64,000 nt of DNA from an uncultured Roseovarius sp. (GCF_913057115.1 NZ_CAJXNN010000006.1:1-64000), one strand, 5' to 3'; positions 44,233 through 54,752 are shown, counted from the first letter of the stretch. Numbers and translations: made by a program. Notes: generated from the sequence alone by a model not told the origin.

Positions 44233-44891
44233 ACGGGCATAGTTTCACACTCGCAGGCGCCGACCTGATCGCTTTGGCCTCGGGCGCCCTGTTCTGGCCC
44301 GCGCAATCGCTGCTGTGCGTCTCCGACCTGCACCTTGGCAAATCCGAACGCCGCGCCCGTCTGGGAGAGCCGCCCCTGCCCCCCTACGAGACCCGCGATA
44401 CTCTGGCCCGGCTTGAGGTTGACCTGAAAACCAGCCGCGCCACCACGGTGATCTGCCTTGGCGACAGTTTTGATGATAGCGCCGCGGCACAGGCGCTTTC
44501 CGAGGAAGAAAAGCTCTGGATTGCGGCAATGCAGGCAGGCCGTCGCTGGGTCTGGATCGAAGGCAACCACGATCCGGGGCCTGTTGAACTGGGCGGGACG
44601 CACCTGGCCGAATTACCGCTGCCGCCCATCACCTTCCGACATATCGCGCAACCGGGCCAAAGTGGCGAAATATCAGGCCATTATCACCCGAAAGTCACTA
44701 TTCGGCCACGCGGTCGCGCCATCACCAGACCCGCCTTCCTGATCGACAGCGACAAGGTCATTCTGCCCGCCTATGGCACCTACACGGGAGGCTTGCGAAG
44801 CCACGATGCCGCGCTCAGCACCCTGATGCGGCCCGAGGCTCTGGCCGTCCTGACCGGGCCGGTGCCGCATGCCGTGCCCATGCCGCGCTAG
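44229..44891 (+). CDS. pdeM: Ligase-associated DNA damage response endonuclease PdeM
   Basis: 220 aa. Calcineurin-like metallophosphatase: SDLHLGKSE (33-36 core), GDSFDD, EGNHD, and ISGHYHPK supply the metal ligands. PdeM proteins are described as single-strand DNA nuclease partners of the Lhr-type helicase. The start overlaps the helicase stop by 4 bases (ATGA), so the two are co-translated. Ends 4 bases into the convergent LytTR gene. Confidence 0.92.
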   Translation: MNGHSFTLAGADLIALASGALFWPAQSLLCVSDLHLGKSERRARLGEPPLPPYETRDTLARLEVDLKTSRATTVICLGDSFDDSAAAQALSEEEKLWIAAMQAGRRWVWIEGNHDPGPVELGGTHLAELPLPPITFRHIAQPGQSGEISGHYHPKVTIRPRGRAITRPAFLIDSDKVILPAYGTYTGGLRSHDAALSTLMRPEALAVLTGPVPHAVPMPR

Positions 44892-45688
44892 TCGAGAATT
44901 CCCGCCGCCTCCAAATCAGGCTTGTACTTACGACTTACCGGCACCCGGTCACCATTGACCAACACAAGAAAAATCTTGCCGGGTTTTTCCCTCTCCACCT
45001 CGACAATCGCTTCACGCGTCACCCAATGGGATCGGTGCGTACAATAGCCCTCCACTGGCTCCATCTCGTCAATCGCATCAATCAAGCGCATCCGCAGGGT
45101 TTCCTGACCCTCGGTCGTCACCACATCCACATGATGATCCCGACTTGACAGGCGAATGATCGTGCCCGTGGTCTCCTCCGACAAGCGACGTTGCAACCTC
45201 GGTTGCTGTAGGGGCATCGCTGCCACCTCCTGCCTCGGGCTTAGGTAGGTGCCATTTTCGGTCGCCACCGTATGACGCCGTGTCACGAAAAACAGCCCGG
45301 CAATCAAGAAGGTGTTGATCGCAACATCAAGAAGCTGAACTGGCGGGACGCCCGACATGATATCGACGGTACGACGCAAACCCCAAACCATTGGCGCAAA
45401 GATGAAGGTCATCAAGAGCGTCGCGGCGGCATCGAAAATCAGAGGTTTCCCGTTGCCAAGCCACGCCACCACCACGGAGCGTACAAGAAACCCAACAAGC
45501 ACTGCGCCCGTCGTGATCGAAAGCCAATACAAGGACCGTACAGGCCATGCCATCAATGCATGCGTCCCAAATGGGCCGGCAAGAATAGCTACAACCGAAG
45601 CGCAGCCCCAGATAAACAGCGTCAATGGGTGCGTTAATACAGGACGCGACACCACCAATTCTTCACGCAACCGACCTAGAAACAACAC
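44888..45688 (-). CDS. Membrane-bound LytTR-family DNA-binding regulator
   Basis: 266 aa. Four or more hydrophobic helices in residues 15-135 (TLFIWGCASVVAILAGP, LVGFLVRSVVVAWLG and others), a basic linker (LQRRLSEETT), then a LytTR DNA-binding domain (TIIRLSSRDHHVDVVT, YCTHRSHWVTREAI, VNGDRVPVSRKY). Membrane-anchored LytTR regulators lacking a receiver are likely direct sensors, but signal and target are unknown. The GTG at 45688 is a plausible start; TTG or downstream GTG codons cannot be excluded. Confidence 0.85.
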   Translation of the reverse strand: MLFLGRLREELVVSRPVLTHPLTLFIWGCASVVAILAGPFGTHALMAWPVRSLYWLSITTGAVLVGFLVRSVVVAWLGNGKPLIFDAAATLLMTFIFAPMVWGLRRTVDIMSGVPPVQLLDVAINTFLIAGLFFVTRRHTVATENGTYLSPRQEVAAMPLQQPRLQRRLSEETTGTIIRLSSRDHHVDVVTTEGQETLRMRLIDAIDEMEPVEGYCTHRSHWVTREAIVEVEREKPGKIFLVLVNGDRVPVSRKYKPDLEAAGILD

Positions 45689-45802
45689 TACTAGCCCCAG
45701 CTATTACTTTGGTTTCAAACTGTATATCTTGCAGACCCACAGGTGAATACCGACCGGATCACAATTTGCGGAATGGCATCTCGAAAAAAGGATCAAACCC
45801 CC

Positions 45803-46225
45803 ATGTCGCGTGACATAAAAACCAAAATCCAAGACAGTTTTGCCGCCCAATCGCTGATGCGCACACTCGGTGCCGAATTGACCTCGGTCACACCCGGACG
45901 CGTTGAGATCGCTGCGCCGATTCTCGACACAAGCCGCCAACAGCATGGCTTCGCCCATGCGGGTCTGACCTTTTCCATCGGCGACAGTGCCGCAGGCTAC
46001 GCCGCGCTTTCGACCCTACCCGCCGACCATGAGGTTTTGACCACCGAGATGAAAATCAACCTTCTGGCCCCCGGCAAAGGCGCGCGCCTGATCGCACGCG
46101 GCAAGGTCATCAAACCGGGCCGCCGCCTGATTGTCGTGCAATCCGATGTATACGCGCTGCAAGACGGCATCGAAACCCATATCGCCCTGATGACCGGCAC
46201 CATGATGCCCGTCGCACCCAAGTAA
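45803..46225 (+). CDS. PaaI-type hotdog thioesterase
   Basis: 140 aa from MSRDIKTKIQDSF. Hotdog-fold acyl-CoA thioesterase: QHGFAHAGLTFSIGDSAAGYAAL is the catalytic helix region, EMKINLLAPGKGARLIARG the conserved strand. AAGGA lies 10 bases upstream; the in-frame ATG at 45743 has no good site. Divergent from the LytTR gene. Substrate unknown. Confidence 0.88.
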   Translation: MSRDIKTKIQDSFAAQSLMRTLGAELTSVTPGRVEIAAPILDTSRQQHGFAHAGLTFSIGDSAAGYAALSTLPADHEVLTTEMKINLLAPGKGARLIARGKVIKPGRRLIVVQSDVYALQDGIETHIALMTGTMMPVAPK

Positions 46226-46227
46226 AA

Positions 46228-46252
46228 AGCCCCGCGCCAAAGGCACGGGGCT
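46228..46252. terminator. Bidirectional terminator between the thioesterase gene and folD
   Basis: AGCCCCG-C-GCC (46228-46238) pairs with GGC-A-CGGGGCT (46242-46252), one mismatch, AAA loop. An A-run precedes and CAAATC follows. It sits between two convergent stop codons (46225 and 46275). Confidence 0.75.
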
Positions 46253-46274
46253 CAAATCTGCAATCCACCTTCGT

Positions 46275-47177
46275 TCAGGCCGTCAGCCCCTCGGGCTCAG
46301 ACAGCCCATTGGCGCGGCAACAGGCCGTCACGGTATTTGCCAGCAGGCAGGCTATGGTCATTGGACCCACACCACCCGGCACCGGCGTAATCGCCCCGGC
46401 CACCTCGGCGCAGCTCTCAAAGTCGACATCGCCCACCAAACGGGTCTTGCCTTCGCCCTTCTCCGGCGCGTCGATCCGGTTGATTCCGACGTCGATCACC
46501 GTCGCACCGGGCTTGATCCAGTCGCCGGGAACCATCTCCGCCCGGCCAACTGCAGCGACAACGATATCGGCACGGCGCACGACATCGGCGATATCCTTGG
46601 TCCGGCTATGGGCAATCGTCACGGTGCAGCTATCGCCCAGCAGAAGCTGCGCCATGGGCTTGCCCACGATGTTCGACCGGCCAATCACGACCGCATCCAA
46701 ACCGGAAAGGCTCCCGTGGTGGTCGCGCAGCATCATCAGGCACCCCAAGGGTGTGCAAGGCACCATGCTTTTCTGACCGGTCCCAAGCAATCCCACGTTG
46801 GAAATATGGAAGCCGTCCACATCCTTGGCCGGGTCAATCGAGTTGATAACCAGATCCTCGTTCAGATGCCCGGGCAAAGGCAATTGCACCAGAATCCCAT
46901 GCACAGCCGGATCGTTGTTCAGCTTGTCGATCAGCGCCAGCAGATCCTCTTCCGAGGTATCCGCTTCCAGCTTGTGTTCGTAGGAATTCATCCCCACTTC
47001 GACGGTCTGCTTACCTTTCGAGCGCACATAAACTTGGCTGGCCGGGTCTTCGCCCACCAGAACAACCGCCAAACCGGGCGTGACCCCGTGCTCTTCCTTC
47101 AAGCGTGCCACATGGCCCGCCACCTTTTCCCGAACCGTGGCCGCAAAGGCCTTCCCGTCAATGATCTGCGCCGTCAT
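46275..47177 (-). CDS. folD: Bifunctional methylenetetrahydrofolate dehydrogenase/cyclohydrolase
   Basis: 300 aa. Interconverts methylene-, methenyl- and 10-formyl-tetrahydrofolate with [18 protein letters not shown] with catalytic Lys, [20 protein letters not shown], and [18 protein letters not shown] are the family signatures. The start [15 protein letters not shown] is the conserved one. It follows fhs after a terminator hairpin; together they link formate to the folate C1 pool. Confidence 0.97.
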   Translation of the reverse strand: MTAQIIDGKAFAATVREKVAGHVARLKEEHGVTPGLAVVLVGEDPASQVYVRSKGKQTVEVGMNSYEHKLEADTSEEDLLALIDKLNNDPAVHGILVQLPLPGHLNEDLVINSIDPAKDVDGFHISNVGLLGTGQKSMVPCTPLGCLMMLRDHHGSLSGLDAVVIGRSNIVGKPMAQLLLGDSCTVTIAHSRTKDIADVVRRADIVVAAVGRAEMVPGDWIKPGATVIDVGINRIDAPEKGEGKTRLVGDVDFESCAEVAGAITPVPGGVGPMTIACLLANTVTACCRANGLSEPEGLTA

Positions 47178-47225
47178 GTTCCCGATCTTTCCTGGTAAAT
47201 CTGTTTCCACTCAGGGAAACGCATT

Positions 47226-47250
47226 CGGGCCCGGCTATGCGCCGGGCCCG
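47226..47250 (-). terminator. Terminator hairpin after fhs
   Basis: Perfect 10-base arms CGGGCCCGGC (47226-47235) and GCCGGGCCCG (47241-47250), loop TATGC, between the fhs stop and the folD start. On the minus strand no U-run follows, so it may attenuate rather than stop transcription into folD. Confidence 0.65.
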
Positions 47251-47266
47251 TGCTGTCGTCAATGCT

Positions 47267-48943
47267 TTAGAACAGGCCTTCGATCTGCCCGTCGTCATTC
47301 AGGCAAATCTTCTCTGCCGCAGGCGTGCGCGGCAGGCCGGGCATGGTCATGATCTCACCACAGACCACCACGACAAATCCGGCCCCGGCACTCAGGCGCA
47401 CTTCACGCACCGGAACCGAGTGGCCCGTTGGCGCGCCGCGCAGGGTCGGATCGGTCGAGAAGCTGTACTGCGTCTTCGCCATGCAAACCGGCAGATCGCC
47501 ATAGCCTTGCTCTTCCCAGAGTTTCAGCTGATCGCGGATCTTCTGATCGGCCAGCACCTCGTCGGCGCGATAGATCGACTTGGCGATGCGCTCGATTTTC
47601 TCGAAGAGCGGCAAGTCATCACGATAGATCGGCGAGAACTGGCTCTGACCGCTTTCCGCCACTTCGGCCACGCGGGTCGCCAATTGCTCGGCACCGGCAC
47701 CACCATCGGCCCAGTGGCGGCTGACGATAGCCTCACTGCCTTGGCTTTCGACGTACTCCTGAACCGCCTTGATTTCGGCCTCGGTGTCCTTGACGAAGTG
47801 GTTGATCGCCACGACAACCGGCACCCCAAAGGATTTCAGGTTGCCGATGTGACGGCCAAGGTTGGCACAGCCTTCCTTCACCGCATCCACGTTTTCTTCA
47901 CCAAGGTCATCCTTGGCCACGCCGCCGTTCATCTTCATCGCGCGCACGGTGGCCACCAGAACCACGCAATCAGGTGCAAGACCTGCCTTGCGGCACTTGA
48001 TGTTCATGAACTTCTCGGCGCCCAGATCGGCCCCGAAACCGGCTTCGGTCACCACATAATCGCTGATCTTCAGCGCGGTCTTGGTGGCGATGACCGAGTT
48101 ACAGCCATGCGCGATGTTGGCAAACGGGCCGCCGTGCACGAAGGCCGGGTTGTTCTCCAAGGTCTGCACAAGGTTCGGCTGCATGGCATCCTTCAGAAGA
48201 ACGGTCATCGCGCCTTCGGCCTTGATGTCGCGGCAGTAGACCGGGGTCTTGTCACGGCGATAGGCTACGATCATCGCGCCCAGCCGCTCTTCGAGGTCCT
48301 TGAGGTCGCTCGCCAGACACAGGATCGCCATGACCTCCGAGGCCACGGTGATGTCAAAGCCGTCCTCGCGCGCAAACCCGTTCGAGACACCGCCCAACGA
48401 CGAGGTGATCTGACGCAACGACCGGTCGTTCATATCCACCACACGACGCCACACGACGCGGCGGGTGTCGATTTCCTGCTCATTGCCCCAGTAGATGTGG
48501 TTGTCGATCATGGCCGACAGAAGGCTGTGCGCACTGGTGATGGCGTGGAAGTCGCCGGTGAAGTGAAGGTTCATGTCCTCCATCGGCACAACCTGCGCGT
48601 AACCGCCACCGGCGGCGCCACCCTTCATGCCAAAGTTCGGCCCAAGCGAGGCTTCGCGAATACAGATCATCGCCTTCTTGCCGATCCGGTTCAGACCATC
48701 GCCCAGACCAACGGTGGTGGTGGTCTTGCCTTCACCCGCCGGGGTCGGGTTGATCGCGGTGACAAGGATCAGCTTGCCGTTCTCGTTGCCCTGAACCGAG
48801 TTGATGTAATCCTGGCTCACCTTGGCCTTGTCATGGCCATAGGGCAGCAGATGTTCGCCGGGAATGCCCAGCTTGTCACCGATTTCCTGAATCGGTTTCT
48901 TGTTTGCTTCGCGCGCAATTTCGATATCGGACTTGTAGCTCAT
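47267..48943 (-). CDS. fhs: Formate-tetrahydrofolate ligase
   Basis: 558 aa, exactly the usual length. ATP-dependent formation of 10-formyl-THF from formate. P-loop [36 protein letters not shown] and [19 protein letters not shown] are diagnostic. The ATG at 48943 is chosen because AGAGGA lies 6 bases upstream; the ATG at 48949 touches that site directly. Upstream of folD in the same direction. Confidence 0.97.
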   Translation of the reverse strand: MSYKSDIEIAREANKKPIQEIGDKLGIPGEHLLPYGHDKAKVSQDYINSVQGNENGKLILVTAINPTPAGEGKTTTTVGLGDGLNRIGKKAMICIREASLGPNFGMKGGAAGGGYAQVVPMEDMNLHFTGDFHAITSAHSLLSAMIDNHIYWGNEQEIDTRRVVWRRVVDMNDRSLRQITSSLGGVSNGFAREDGFDITVASEVMAILCLASDLKDLEERLGAMIVAYRRDKTPVYCRDIKAEGAMTVLLKDAMQPNLVQTLENNPAFVHGGPFANIAHGCNSVIATKTALKISDYVVTEAGFGADLGAEKFMNIKCRKAGLAPDCVVLVATVRAMKMNGGVAKDDLGEENVDAVKEGCANLGRHIGNLKSFGVPVVVAINHFVKDTEAEIKAVQEYVESQGSEAIVSRHWADGGAGAEQLATRVAEVAESGQSQFSPIYRDDLPLFEKIERIAKSIYRADEVLADQKIRDQLKLWEEQGYGDLPVCMAKTQYSFSTDPTLRGAPTGHSVPVREVRLSAGAGFVVVVCGEIMTMPGLPRTPAAEKICLNDDGQIEGLF

Positions 48944-49046
48944 GGTCATTCCTCTGCTGGCCGCCCGGCGGTTTTCACTACCCCGCCTATAGACCCTCCG
49001 CGACGTCAAGCAGATTGCGAATCCGACATATCCCGTTTCTGTTGCG

Positions 49047-49083
49047 GCGGCATGCCGCAGCGGCGTTTCGTTTCGGAAACGCC
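49047..49083. repeat. Two adjacent palindromes between the MOSC gene and fhs
   Basis: A perfect 12-base palindrome GCGGCATGCCGC (49047-49058) and, 3 bases on, a hairpin with arms GGCGTTTC (49062-49069) and GAAACGCC (49076-49083). They lie 3' of the MOSC gene in the 199-base spacer before fhs. The spacing resembles the other paired palindromes, with shorter arms. Confidence 0.55.
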
Positions 49084-49142
49084 GAGAGGGATGTCAGGCC
49101 TTGTTTCCGGAATTCGGGCGACGTCGCGCGGGCCTGCCTGCC

Positions 49143-49742
49143 TCAACGCCCGCGCGCCGCCTCCAGATGCGGCCAAACCGGCTGATCCGGGATATGCAGA
49201 CGCATGACATCGCCCACCCGCAAAACCCCCTCGCACTCGACCCAGGCCGTCACACCGCGCCGCCCCTGCGCGGCGGCCTTGAACGCCTTGCCAAAGCCAG
49301 GTGCGTCCTCGTCGATCACCTTCGCGGGCAAATGGCAGGGACGGTTTTCCATATCCACAACCAATGTCGTGCCAGCTTCGGTCTGCAACCGCGACGAGGG
49401 CGGCACATGGGTGAAATCCGGGATCCCTTCCAACACCATTGAGGCCCCGACCCAAGCAGGCTCCACCCGTTCAACCCCCATCTCCCGCGCAATCGCAGCC
49501 AGATCTTCCGCTGACAGCACCGAGAACTGCCGCACATTGCGGATTTCCGTGCCTTTTGGGTACTGCGCCACGACCCGGCTGCACGAGGGGCGCGTCAGGC
49601 CTGCATGCTCTTCCCCAGCGACCCCGGCATAGCTGGCCATGACCTCTTGCAAAGGGTTGGCCCGCAGGCTGGTTGCCCGGTCATCAACCCGGCCCAGCCA
49701 AGTGATCCTCGCGGTGAAATCCGTGGGAATAAGTGCCGGCAT
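49143..49742 (-). CDS. MOSC domain protein
   Basis: 199 aa. MOSC (molybdenum cofactor sulfurase C-terminal) fold: GEEHAGLTRPSCSRV with its Cys, RNVRQFSVLSAEDLAAIA, and VVDMENRPCHLPAK match stand-alone bacterial MOSC proteins (YiiM/YuaD-like). Such proteins bind sulfur or modify reductive substrates; a precise role is unknown. It follows the methyltransferase gene by 93 bases on the same strand. Confidence 0.85.
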   Translation of the reverse strand: MPALIPTDFTARITWLGRVDDRATSLRANPLQEVMASYAGVAGEEHAGLTRPSCSRVVAQYPKGTEIRNVRQFSVLSAEDLAAIAREMGVERVEPAWVGASMVLEGIPDFTHVPPSSRLQTEAGTTLVVDMENRPCHLPAKVIDEDAPGFGKAFKAAAQGRRGVTAWVECEGVLRVGDVMRLHIPDQPVWPHLEAARGR

Positions 49743-49835
49743 TTGTCGCCCCTGTCCTGCTCGAAATCGGCGACACCGTCGCCGGAGGCCGGCAAAGGGT
49801 CAATTGACAAAATGTGATCGGATGTATCAGCGCGC

Positions 49836-50621
49836 TCAGACGGTCAAGGTAAAGAACATCCGCCGAAACGGGAACAGGACCGACCCATCACCGCGCACCG
49901 GATAGGCGGTATGCATCACGTCCTCATAGCGGCGGATGATCTCAGCCTTTTCGTCTGGCTCCAAGGCCTCAAGGATAGGTCGCGCATAGGTGCTTTCGGT
50001 AAAGCGCCGCACCGGGTGGCTACCCTTTTCGGCCATCAGGCGTTGGAAATACTCAGTCTCCCACAGGCGAAACTTCCCAAGCGGCGACAGAAGTTCATCG
50101 TATTTCACCGGGGCCATAACCCCCGGCGTGCCCATCTTTTCCACCCGACCGGGGAACAACTCCTCGGCAAGGCTCAACCACACGCGATGCGATGGGGCCT
50201 TGTTCTGATGCGGCATCTGCACGGCAAGCGTACCGCCCTTGCCCAGCATCCCGGCCAAACGTGGCATCAGCTTTTCATGCTCGCCCACCCAATGCAGCGC
50301 TGCGTTGGAAATCATCAACCCCGGTGCACGGCGCGGGTGCCATTCACGAATGTCGGCCTGTTGCAGGCTGTCGTATTCAGCCACCCCGCGCGCCTTTTCC
50401 AGCATCGCAGGCGAGGCATCGACCCCAACCAGATCACGGACACCTGCCCGGGCCTTCAAGGCCGACCCAAGCGCGCCATTGCCACAGCCCAGATCAACAA
50501 CATCCCCGGCCCCCATCTGCCCCACGGCATTCAGCAGGTCCAAACCGGGGCGCAGGCGCAAATCCCCGAACCTTGCATAGGCCCGGGGATTCCAATCGGC
50601 GGTCTTCACTTGGCCGCTCAT
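49836..50621 (-). CDS. tam: Trans-aconitate 2-methyltransferase
   Basis: 261 aa. SAM-dependent methyltransferase: VVDLGCGNGALGSAL is motif I, with VGVDASPAMLEKAR following. MSGQVKTADWNPRAYARFGDLRLRP and ISNAALHWVGEHEKLMPRL match Tam, which methyl-esterifies trans-aconitate. Another small-acid methyltransferase cannot be excluded. It starts 5 bases after ftsH, so is likely transcribed with it. Confidence 0.82.
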   Translation of the reverse strand: MSGQVKTADWNPRAYARFGDLRLRPGLDLLNAVGQMGAGDVVDLGCGNGALGSALKARAGVRDLVGVDASPAMLEKARGVAEYDSLQQADIREWHPRRAPGLMISNAALHWVGEHEKLMPRLAGMLGKGGTLAVQMPHQNKAPSHRVWLSLAEELFPGRVEKMGTPGVMAPVKYDELLSPLGKFRLWETEYFQRLMAEKGSHPVRRFTESTYARPILEALEPDEKAEIIRRYEDVMHTAYPVRGDGSVLFPFRRMFFTLTV

Positions 50622-50626
50622 GCGCG

Positions 50627-52552
50627 TCAGGCCGACGGCTCGGGCTCGGGCCCGCCATCTCCCAAACCGGGCGAGGATTTGGGCTTGGTTTTCGGAATGG
50701 CCGTAAAGGATGGCTTTTCATCCTTTTCGGACGATCCATCATCGTCATCCCCGGCTTCTGGCGGTTCGCCCTTGATCACGCGCTGAATTTCTTCACCGGT
50801 CAGGGTCTCGTATTCCAACAGGCCCTGCGCCAGACGCTCCCATTCCTCCTTGCGCTCGGTCAGGATACTGAAGGCGCGTTCATAAGCCTCGTCAATCAGG
50901 CGCTTGACCTCTTCCTCGATCAGCTCCTTGGTATGGGCCGAGATCGAGAAGCCCCCGGCGCCATTGCCCATGTATCCTTCGTGGGCCTGTTCGTAATCGA
51001 CGTTACCCACACGATCCGACATGCCCCAGCGCAGCACCATCGCCCGCGCCAGGCCACTGGCCTGCTGAATGTCACCAGCCGGGCCATTGCTGACGTTATC
51101 TTCACCGTACTTGATGATCTCGGCGGCCTTACCCGCCATGGTCATGGCGAGTTTCTGTTCACATTCGGCCTTGTGCCAATTCAGGCGGTCGATCTCGGGC
51201 AGGCTGACCACCATGCCCAGCGCTCCACCACGCGGAATGATCGTCGCCTTGTAAACCGGGTCACACTGCGGCAGCTCCAAGCCAACAATGGCATGGCCCG
51301 CTTCGTGATAAGCAGTCTTTTCCTTCTGGTCGTCGGTCAAGACCATGCTGCGGCGCTCGGCCCCCATCATCACCTTGTCCTTGGCGTTTTCGAAATCTTC
51401 CATGGTCACGAACCGCCGTCCGACGCGCGCCGCCATCAGCGCTGCCTCGTTCACAAGGTTGGCCAAATCGGCCCCCGAGAACCCGGGCGTCCCACGCGCG
51501 ATAATGCGCAGGTCCACGTCAGGGCCCAAAGGCGTCTTGCGGGCATGTACGCCCAAGATTTTTTCGCGGCCCTTGATATCCGGGTTCGGCACGGTGACCT
51601 GACGGTCGAAACGTCCGGGGCGCAATAGCGCCGGGTCCAACACGTCCTTGCGGTTGGTGGCCGCGATGATGATCACGCCTTCATTGGACTCGAACCCGTC
51701 CATCTCAACCAGCAACTGGTTGAGCGTTTGTTCACGCTCATCATTGCCACCGCCATAGCCCGCGCCACGATGGCGGCCCACGGCGTCGATCTCGTCGATG
51801 AAAACGATACAAGGCGCATTTTTCTTGGCCTGCTCGAACATGTCGCGCACACGGCTCGCACCGACACCCACGAACATTTCCACGAAGTCGGAACCGGAAA
51901 TGGTGAAGAACGGCACACCCGCTTCACCGGCAATCGCCCGCGCCAGAAGGGTCTTACCAGTCCCCGGCGGGCCAACAAGCAACGCACCTTTCGGAATCTT
52001 GCCGCCCAGTCGGCTGAATTTCTGCGGATTGCGCAGGAATTCGACGATCTCTTCCAGTTCTTCCTTGGCCTCGTCGATGCCTGCGACGTCGTCAAAGGTT
52101 ACGCGGCCGTGTTTCTCGGTCAGCATCTTGGCCTTGGACTTGCCAAAGCCCATCGCGCCACCTTTGCCACCACCCTGCATGCGGTTCATGAAATAAATCC
52201 ACACACCGATCAAAAGCAGGAACGGCAAAAGCGAAATCAGGAAGGTCTGGAAGCCCGACTGCTGCTGCGGCTCAGCATCCACGGGGATGCCTTGTTCGAT
52301 CAGGGTTTTCGTGATCTCGGCGTCCTCGGGCTTGACGGTGGTGTAATCCTGCCCGTCCGCGCCGCGGAACCTCACGTTTTCCCCGTCAAGAGTAACCTTG
52401 CTGACAGAGCCGTCTTCAACGGCGGTGACGAATTCAGAGTAAGGAATTGACTTGCTCTGAAGGGTATTGCCCGATCCGCTGAACAGGTTGAACAGCGTCA
52501 GAATGACCAGAAATAGCATCAGCCAGAAAGCGATGGTTCTTGCGTTGCCCAA
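50627..52552 (-). CDS. ftsH: ATP-dependent zinc metalloprotease FtsH
   Basis: 641 aa with a TTG start at 52552: the site GAGGAG lies 6 bases upstream and the resulting N-terminus (M)GNARTIAFW is the one usual in this group. A longer frame from another TTG at 52567 would place its own codons over that site. Two membrane helices (about 8-25 and 105-121), AAA domain with Walker A GPPGTGKT (194-201), [11 protein letters not shown], and the zinc motif HEAGH. It degrades membrane and regulatory proteins. Downstream of tilS. Confidence 0.96.
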   Translation of the reverse strand: MGNARTIAFWLMLFLVILTLFNLFSGSGNTLQSKSIPYSEFVTAVEDGSVSKVTLDGENVRFRGADGQDYTTVKPEDAEITKTLIEQGIPVDAEPQQQSGFQTFLISLLPFLLLIGVWIYFMNRMQGGGKGGAMGFGKSKAKMLTEKHGRVTFDDVAGIDEAKEELEEIVEFLRNPQKFSRLGGKIPKGALLVGPPGTGKTLLARAIAGEAGVPFFTISGSDFVEMFVGVGASRVRDMFEQAKKNAPCIVFIDEIDAVGRHRGAGYGGGNDEREQTLNQLLVEMDGFESNEGVIIIAATNRKDVLDPALLRPGRFDRQVTVPNPDIKGREKILGVHARKTPLGPDVDLRIIARGTPGFSGADLANLVNEAALMAARVGRRFVTMEDFENAKDKVMMGAERRSMVLTDDQKEKTAYHEAGHAIVGLELPQCDPVYKATIIPRGGALGMVVSLPEIDRLNWHKAECEQKLAMTMAGKAAEIIKYGEDNVSNGPAGDIQQASGLARAMVLRWGMSDRVGNVDYEQAHEGYMGNGAGGFSISAHTKELIEEEVKRLIDEAYERAFSILTERKEEWERLAQGLLEYETLTGEEIQRVIKGEPPEAGDDDDGSSEKDEKPSFTAIPKTKPKSSPGLGDGGPEPEPSA

Positions 52553-52631
52553 GGAAACTCTCCTCAAAGTTCGAATGGCGAGGACCTATCACAGCCCGCA
52601 CCCATCTTAAATAGAGATCACACCGACATCT

Positions 52632-53891
52632 TCAATGCGATAAAAACGCGGCGAAGAAATCATCGTCAGGGCGCAGGTTGATGGCTCTCCATCCATTTGC
52701 CAGCCCCGCAAGCGGCGCCGCGACCAATTCCGCATCGCGCCAAACAGCGGGCGTTGCCGATAAACTGCGCAAGGGCAATCCGGTCGCGCGCCAGTCCGGG
52801 CATTGTGCAACACCCTCTTCGCCAAGGGCCGCGATCCGCACCCCCTCGGGCCATGGCCCATTCAGCCGCCAGCGGCCATCCCAGACATCTTTGGCCCTGG
52901 TGACAAGCTGCGCAACGGCCTTGTACTCGCGCGTTATCCGAATGGTTTCTGCATCGACCGACACATGGCAACCATGCAGCGTCATGTCGGTCCCCCCCCG
53001 AAGGGATTCCATCATTAATTCCAATGCCTTGCCACGCGGCCCATAGGCCGCCCCGCTGACCCACTTCAAGGCCTCCAAAAGCACCCTGCGACAAATCTCG
53101 TCGGGCTGAACGCGAAACTTCGACCGGTCCAATACCATATCTCCGGCTTCCACATCGGCCATATCTCGCGCCGCGATGAAAGCATACCAATTCAGCGTAT
53201 CGCGCGCTTCGGCCAAATGCACCGCGGTCCGCGACAAACCCGCAACACTGATCCCTAGTGGCTCAAGCACCTTCAGCGCGTCGCGGGCCTTCACTCGGTC
53301 GAACTCCGGGTCAGAATTGCTTGGATCGTCAACCCATTCCAACCCACGACATCGCAAAATGTCCCGCAGCTCCTCGCGTCGCACGCCCAGCGCGGGGCGA
53401 CAAAACACCGTACCCGCGTGTCGTTTGCGCGGTGTCATCGCCGAAAGACCGTCCAGCCCTGATTCCCGCGCCAATCGCATCAGGAAGGTTTCCGCCTGAT
53501 CGTCGGCGGTATGGGCAACGGCCACTTGCTCGATCCCATGCCCATTGGCCCACTCGGCCATCAGATCATATCGCGCCGAGCGAGCGGCCTGTTGTAAATT
53601 GCCCGCGCCTGTCCAGCCGCCCCATGTCAGGATATCATGTGGAATGCCCAAGTCCGCACAGATGCGCGCCACCGCCCGCGCCTCATCCGCCGCTTCGGCG
53701 CGCAAGCCGTGGTCAACCGTCACCACCCGTAGCGCCGGGCCGCCCTCGGCCTGCCATTGCGCCAAGACAACCAAAAGCCCAAGCGAGTCGCTCCCGCCCG
53801 ACACCGCCACACCCAATACCTTGGGCGGAGTCGGCAGGAAAAACCCCGTAATTCGGTCGTGGATCAACGAAAGGTCGCGCGTTACTGACAT
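52632..53891 (-). CDS. tilS: tRNA(Ile) lysidine synthetase
   Basis: 419 aa. PP-loop ATPase SGGSDS at 31-36 that converts C34 of tRNA-Ile(CAU) to lysidine. VAHTADDQAETFLMRLARESG is the second signature. The C-terminal part is variable as in alphaproteobacterial members. The start overlaps the cpoB end by 10 bases, and ftsH follows after 79 bases: the tol-pal-cpoB-tilS-ftsH order. Confidence 0.94.
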   Translation of the reverse strand: MSVTRDLSLIHDRITGFFLPTPPKVLGVAVSGGSDSLGLLVVLAQWQAEGGPALRVVTVDHGLRAEAADEARAVARICADLGIPHDILTWGGWTGAGNLQQAARSARYDLMAEWANGHGIEQVAVAHTADDQAETFLMRLARESGLDGLSAMTPRKRHAGTVFCRPALGVRREELRDILRCRGLEWVDDPSNSDPEFDRVKARDALKVLEPLGISVAGLSRTAVHLAEARDTLNWYAFIAARDMADVEAGDMVLDRSKFRVQPDEICRRVLLEALKWVSGAAYGPRGKALELMMESLRGGTDMTLHGCHVSVDAETIRITREYKAVAQLVTRAKDVWDGRWRLNGPWPEGVRIAALGEEGVAQCPDWRATGLPLRSLSATPAVWRDAELVAAPLAGLANGWRAINLRPDDDFFAAFLSH

Positions 53892-54727
53892 CCCAGGTTG
53901 CGCATGGAAGACTGCGCCTCAAGGACAGCGTCGGCTTGCGGAAAGCGGGTCTCGACCTCGGCCAGCGTCACACAAGCCTCCTCGGTCTTGCCCAACCGGC
54001 CAAGCGACCGCCCCAAGCGAAACAGCGCATCTGCGGCCACCGGGCCATTCGGGTCGTCACTGAACAAATCCAGATAGACGCGCGCGGCTTGCGTCAATTG
54101 CCCTGCCCCTTCGAGGGACTCACCCTGCAAAAGCCCCGCTTGGCCCGTCAAAGGCCCACCGGGATAGGTCTGCCGGAAGGCGGCGAATTTCTCGGCCGCC
54201 GTCTCGTAATTGCCGGCCTCCATTGCCGCCTTGGCGGCATCGAAATCCGATTGCTCGGCCACAGCCATCTGCGGCTGGTCATCCCCACCGCTGTCTGCAT
54301 CGGGCAACGTGGCCGCGCCGTTATCGCCGGTGGTCGTGTCGACCCCGCCCAGCGTGGTGCTTTCACCCAAGCTGCCGATATCGCAATCCTCTTCCAACTC
54401 GCACAGCCGGAACTCCAGGTCGCCGATCCGGTTGGCCCCATCCTCGGCCACACGTTCGACGCGGAACTCCAACTCCTCGGTTTTCGAGGTCAGCCGCTGC
54501 AACTCGCCCTCGATGGCGTTCACCCGGTCCAAAAGGCTGCCGCCCGACGACAACTGACCGGCGCCGCCAGTGGTATTCAGCTCGCGCTTCAGCTTCTGAA
54601 TCTCCACGTAAAGCACCGACAATTCCTGCCGGATATCGGCAAGCGTTTCGGTACGGTCCTGCGCCGCGACGAACCCTGGCAGGACGACCAGTACACAAAA
54701 CCCGATAATACGAACGAACCGTTGCAT
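53882..54727 (-). CDS. cpoB: Cell division coordinator CpoB (YbgF)
   Basis: 281 aa. Signal peptide (about 1-22, FVAAQ), an N-terminal coiled coil (RQELSVLYVEIQKLKREL, then LEGELQRL-like heptads) and a C-terminal TPR domain (DFDAAKAAMEAGNYETAAEKFAAF). CpoB links Tol-Pal to peptidoglycan synthesis at division. The start has GGAGGGG 5 bases upstream. 25 bases after pal. Confidence 0.92.
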   Translation of the reverse strand: MQRFVRIIGFCVLVVLPGFVAAQDRTETLADIRQELSVLYVEIQKLKRELNTTGGAGQLSSGGSLLDRVNAIEGELQRLTSKTEELEFRVERVAEDGANRIGDLEFRLCELEEDCDIGSLGESTTLGGVDTTTGDNGAATLPDADSGGDDQPQMAVAEQSDFDAAKAAMEAGNYETAAEKFAAFRQTYPGGPLTGQAGLLQGESLEGAGQLTQAARVYLDLFSDDPNGPVAADALFRLGRSLGRLGKTEEACVTLAEVETRFPQADAVLEAQSSMRNLGCQ

Positions 54728-54752
54728 GGCCGCCCCTCCAATCACGTCATCA

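Noticed and set aside
47237..49207. A 656-codon plus-strand open frame opposite fhs
   Set aside because: Antisense shadow of fhs; fhs is full length with all signatures, so the long frame is a codon-bias by-product.
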